DNA of 6,606 bases from Thermodesulfatator sp. (GTDB taxonomy: Bacteria > Desulfobacterota > Thermodesulfobacteria > Thermodesulfobacteriales > Thermodesulfobacteriaceae): positions 1 to 6,606 of the forward strand of contig QOAM01000122.1 of assembly GCA_003978075.1 (NCBI GenBank). Direction: 5' to 3'. Both the position numbers and the translations under genes were made by a program. The notes below the pieces were generated by a model, which ran no database searches, was not told the DNA's origin, and saw only the letters and a list, made by a program, of their open reading frames with translations. Below, piece after piece: positions 4,973-6,606 of this stretch (positions are counted from its first letter, which is position 1; each line of letters starts with the position of its first letter).

Positions 4973-5872
4973 AAAGGCGCTCCCGGGCATGGTCTTCAAG
5001 TAATGCTTGATCTGGGCCGCCACCGCCGCCACCTCTCCGTAATGTTGAAAGCGCCCCTGCCAAACCGGGACAATGGCAATAGAGATGGAAGGCCAGGGAA
5101 GACGGCAAAGCACCCCCTGCCGGTCGGTGGTGATGAGAAAGCCCCGCCGACGATCTTCCTCGTCCACGAAGTTGAGGATAAGCTCGTCGAAATTCTGAAT
5201 GATCTCCCGGGAGACCCCTTCGGCCACCTCCAGGGGGACGATGAAGACGAAGTCGTCCCCGCCGATGTGCCCCACGAAGCCTTTGGATCCGGCGTGGGCC
5301 TCCACCTTGCTCACCAAAACCCGGGCCAGCATCCGGATGACCTCATCGCCCCGAGAGAAGCCGTAGGTGTCGTTGTAAGGCTTGAAGTTGTCCAGATCCA
5401 CATAGGCTACGGCCCAGTAACCGGGGCTCCTCAGGATCTCCTCTATCTTTCGCAATATGGTGGTGTTTCCCGGGAGACCGGTGAGAGGATTGTTGTCTGC
5501 CAGGCGCTGAGCCCGCGTGAAGGCCAGTTGGACCCGCGAAAGGGCCTCTTTTTCCGTGGCCCTCTCGGTCAGGAAGTCGTCCACAAAGTACTCCTCCCAA
5601 TCGATCTCCGAGATCCTTTCGGGCTTGATCACCAAGAGGATGGGGAGAAAAGAGAGGCGGAGGTCGCCTTTTAAGGCGGAGACCAGGTCCCGGGCCAGCT
5701 CCGGATGGAGTCCCTCCTGGAGGATGAGCATCCCCGGTAAATCGAAGAAGATCCTTTCGGTGGCCTTCTGGATCTCCGGAAAGATCTCCGTGGAGTACCC
5801 CTTTTCCTGCAGGGCCTTGGCCCACTCCCTAAAAGGCGATTTCTCCTCACTTACCAGGAGAATCTTTCGCAC
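4865..5872 (-). CDS. Degenerate receiver-GGDEF protein (putative diguanylate cyclase)
   Basis: 335 residues. Residues 2-115 have a response-regulator-like alternation (KILLVSEEKS, LPGMLILQEG, SFLPILLVIKP, YFVDDFLTER), but the phosphoacceptor aspartate position is Q52, so it is probably not phosphorylated. Residues about 125-300 are a GGDEF domain: NPLTGLPGN (128-136), the metal/GTP site YVDLDNFKPYND (157-168, D159), and the signature GGDDF (204-208) in place of GGDEF or GGEEF. No RxxD inhibitory site precedes the signature (positions 195-198 read GSKG). GGDDF occurs, as I recall, in a recognised subgroup with the LTGLPGN and HIGGDDF motifs, so activity (GTP to c-di-GMP) is plausible but unproven. 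It starts at GTG, chosen for AAGGAGG 6 bases upstream, and overlaps the HDOD gene by 26 bases. The charged tail after about residue 304 is encoded antisense to pilD and is not part of the domain. Confidence 0.88.
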   Translation of the reverse strand: MRKILLVSEEKSPFREWAKALQEKGYSTEIFPEIQKATERIFFDLPGMLILQEGLHPELARDLVSALKGDLRLSFLPILLVIKPERISEIDWEEYFVDDFLTERATEKEALSRVQLAFTRAQRLADNNPLTGLPGNTTILRKIEEILRSPGYWAVAYVDLDNFKPYNDTYGFSRGDEVIRMLARVLVSKVEAHAGSKGFVGHIGGDDFVFIVPLEVAEGVSREIIQNFDELILNFVDEEDRRRGFLITTDRQGVLCRLPWPSISIAIVPVWQGRFQHYGEVAAVAAQIKHYLKTMPGSAFLIDRRKEGKKDLLGQEERSPGAEGQEGPKGESRGP

Positions 5873-6606
5873 GTAAGGCCTCCTTCAAATCTTCGGTAAA
5901 AAATTTCAACTCGTAAAATTTCTCCTCCATCTCCCGGAAAAGCCCTTTGAGGTCCTTCGGGGAAAGGGAGACCCTCTTTAGGGCCTTTTCCGAGGGCTCA
6001 GGTAACCACCATTCCCCCTCCATTCCGAACCCCCGAGCCCGCACCAAGAGATCGGCCAGGTGGACCACGGCGGTCTCCTGGGGAAATTTCCGGGCCTTCT
6101 CCGGGAGATGGTGATAGGCCACGGGCTCCACCAATCTCTCCGGGAGATTCCAGCGATCCAAGAGATAACCCCCTATCTCCGCATGATCGATGTGAAGGAC
6201 CTCCCTTTCCGCCTCCTGGGGAGACTTTCCCTCGGCGATCTTCTCCTGGATCGTCGGCCAATCCTCGCTCAGGGAGGCCCGGATGACCACCTTGCCCAGG
6301 TCGTGAAGGAGTCCTGCGGTGGCCACCTCCTCGGGCTGTTCTATCTTTAGGTGTTTGGAAAGCACGCCGCTGGTGGCCGCCACCCCCAGGGAGTGCTCCC
6401 ACAGGGCCACATCGCGGCTCTGCATCATCTCGAAGATGGAGGCCGTGAGCACCAGGGTGCGAATCACATTGAATCCCAGAAGGACGATAGCGTTGGCCAC
6501 CGTGGAAATCCGGCGGGGAAACCCGTAAAAGGCCGAGTTTACCAGGCGCAGGACCTTGCCGGTGAGCACCTGATCCTTCTCGATCACCGCCGCGATCTGG
6601 GGGGCG
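5847..6606 (-). CDS. HDOD-domain signalling protein (N-terminus outside window)
   Basis: 252 residues are visible and the frame continues past the right edge. The GTG at 6587 is internal, because the codons before it read APQIAA, which is ordinary HDOD sequence leading into VIEKDQVLTGKVLRLVNSAF. Probably about 30 residues are missing. The body shows the HDOD hallmarks: YGFPRRISTVANAIVLLG, WEHSLGVA (H71 in window numbering), the HD pair in GLLHDLGK (H101, D102), IDHAEIGG (H141), YHH (165-166) and HLADLL. All positions resemble HD-superfamily metal ligands, but HDOD proteins are generally regarded as non-catalytic signalling modules. The C-terminal 50 or so residues are charged helix. Its stop (5847-5849) lies inside the next gene, a 26-base overlap, so the two are co-transcribed. 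A role in c-di-GMP-linked or motility signalling is inferred from the neighbours. Confidence 0.9.
   Translation of the reverse strand, partial: APQIAAVIEKDQVLTGKVLRLVNSAFYGFPRRISTVANAIVLLGFNVIRTLVLTASIFEMMQSRDVALWEHSLGVAATSGVLSKHLKIEQPEEVATAGLLHDLGKVVIRASLSEDWPTIQEKIAEGKSPQEAEREVLHIDHAEIGGYLLDRWNLPERLVEPVAYHHLPEKARKFPQETAVVHLADLLVRARGFGMEGEWWLPEPSEKALKRVSLSPKDLKGLFREMEEKFYELKFFTEDLKEALRAKDSPGK
5879..5885 (-). promoter_or_regulatory. Shine-Dalgarno site of the GGDEF gene (GTG start)
   Basis: The minus strand reads AAGGAGG-CCTTAC-GTG within the end of the HDOD coding region. The 6-base spacing fixes the GTG at 5872-5870 as the start. AAGG and CCTT could pair weakly around AGG (4 base pairs). 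Confidence 0.7.

Noticed and set aside
5003..5674. Open frame on the + strand opposite the GGDEF gene (about 223 codons)
   Set aside because: It is antisense to a GGDEF domain with all its motifs and its composition is atypical, so I treat it as a shadow frame.
6585..6587. GTG at 6587 as the start of the HDOD gene
   Set aside because: The codons between it and the window edge (APQIAA) continue the conserved HDOD helix, so the gene starts outside the window.

Overview
The window looks like chromosomal DNA of a thermophilic, GC-rich (by eye high-50s percent G+C) Gram-negative-type bacterium. The protein flavour suggests Thermodesulfobacteriota, in the vicinity of Thermosulfurimonas or Thermodesulfatator. 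This rests on three things: a KaiC-like ATPase of a type I remember mainly from thermophiles and archaea, type IV pilus and c-di-GMP genes of deltaproteobacterial style, and compact, overlapping gene packing. The taxonomy is inference from remembered protein style, not a database result. I see no tRNA, rRNA, CRISPR array, insertion sequence or phage gene. The window is almost fully coding, with no gap longer than about 100 bases.

Layout. (1) 1-1068, + strand: the 3' part of a large protein whose visible part is TPR repeats followed by a PAPS-dependent sulfotransferase domain; its start lies left of the window. (2) 1069-1165: a short convergent gap with several small stem-loops. (3) 3767 down to 1166, - strand: a tight three-gene operon, transcribed in the order KaiC/RadA-like RecA-fold ATPase, then a stand-alone left-handed beta-helix (GlmU C-terminal-like) protein, then dapA (4-hydroxy-tetrahydrodipicolinate synthase). 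The first two overlap as ATGA and dapA has its own strong Shine-Dalgarno site. (4) 3768-3848: an AT-rich divergent promoter region. (5) 3849-4972, + strand: a PilZ-domain protein overlapping by ATGA with pilD, the type IV prepilin peptidase/methyltransferase. (6) 6606 down to 4865, - strand: an HDOD-domain protein (start outside the window) overlapping by 26 bases with a degenerate-receiver GGDEF protein, whose 3' end runs 108 bases antisense into pilD.

How the genes work together. The right half is a plausible c-di-GMP and surface-motility neighbourhood. The GGDEF protein could make (or sense via GTP) the c-di-GMP signal, the PilZ protein has the residues to bind it, and its translation is coupled to the enzyme that matures type IV pilins and pseudopilins. 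HDOD proteins are frequent partners of such signalling proteins. The left operon couples lysine/diaminopimelate synthesis (dapA) with a sugar-nucleotide-type acyltransferase fold and a KaiC-like ATPase; what unites them is not evident, though DapA and GlmU-type chemistry both feed peptidoglycan. Nothing here is clearly a new defence or mobile system. The most unusual points are the KaiC-like/beta-helix/dapA operon, the stem-loops that cover the ribosome binding sites of both pilus-side genes, and the divergent features of the GGDEF protein.
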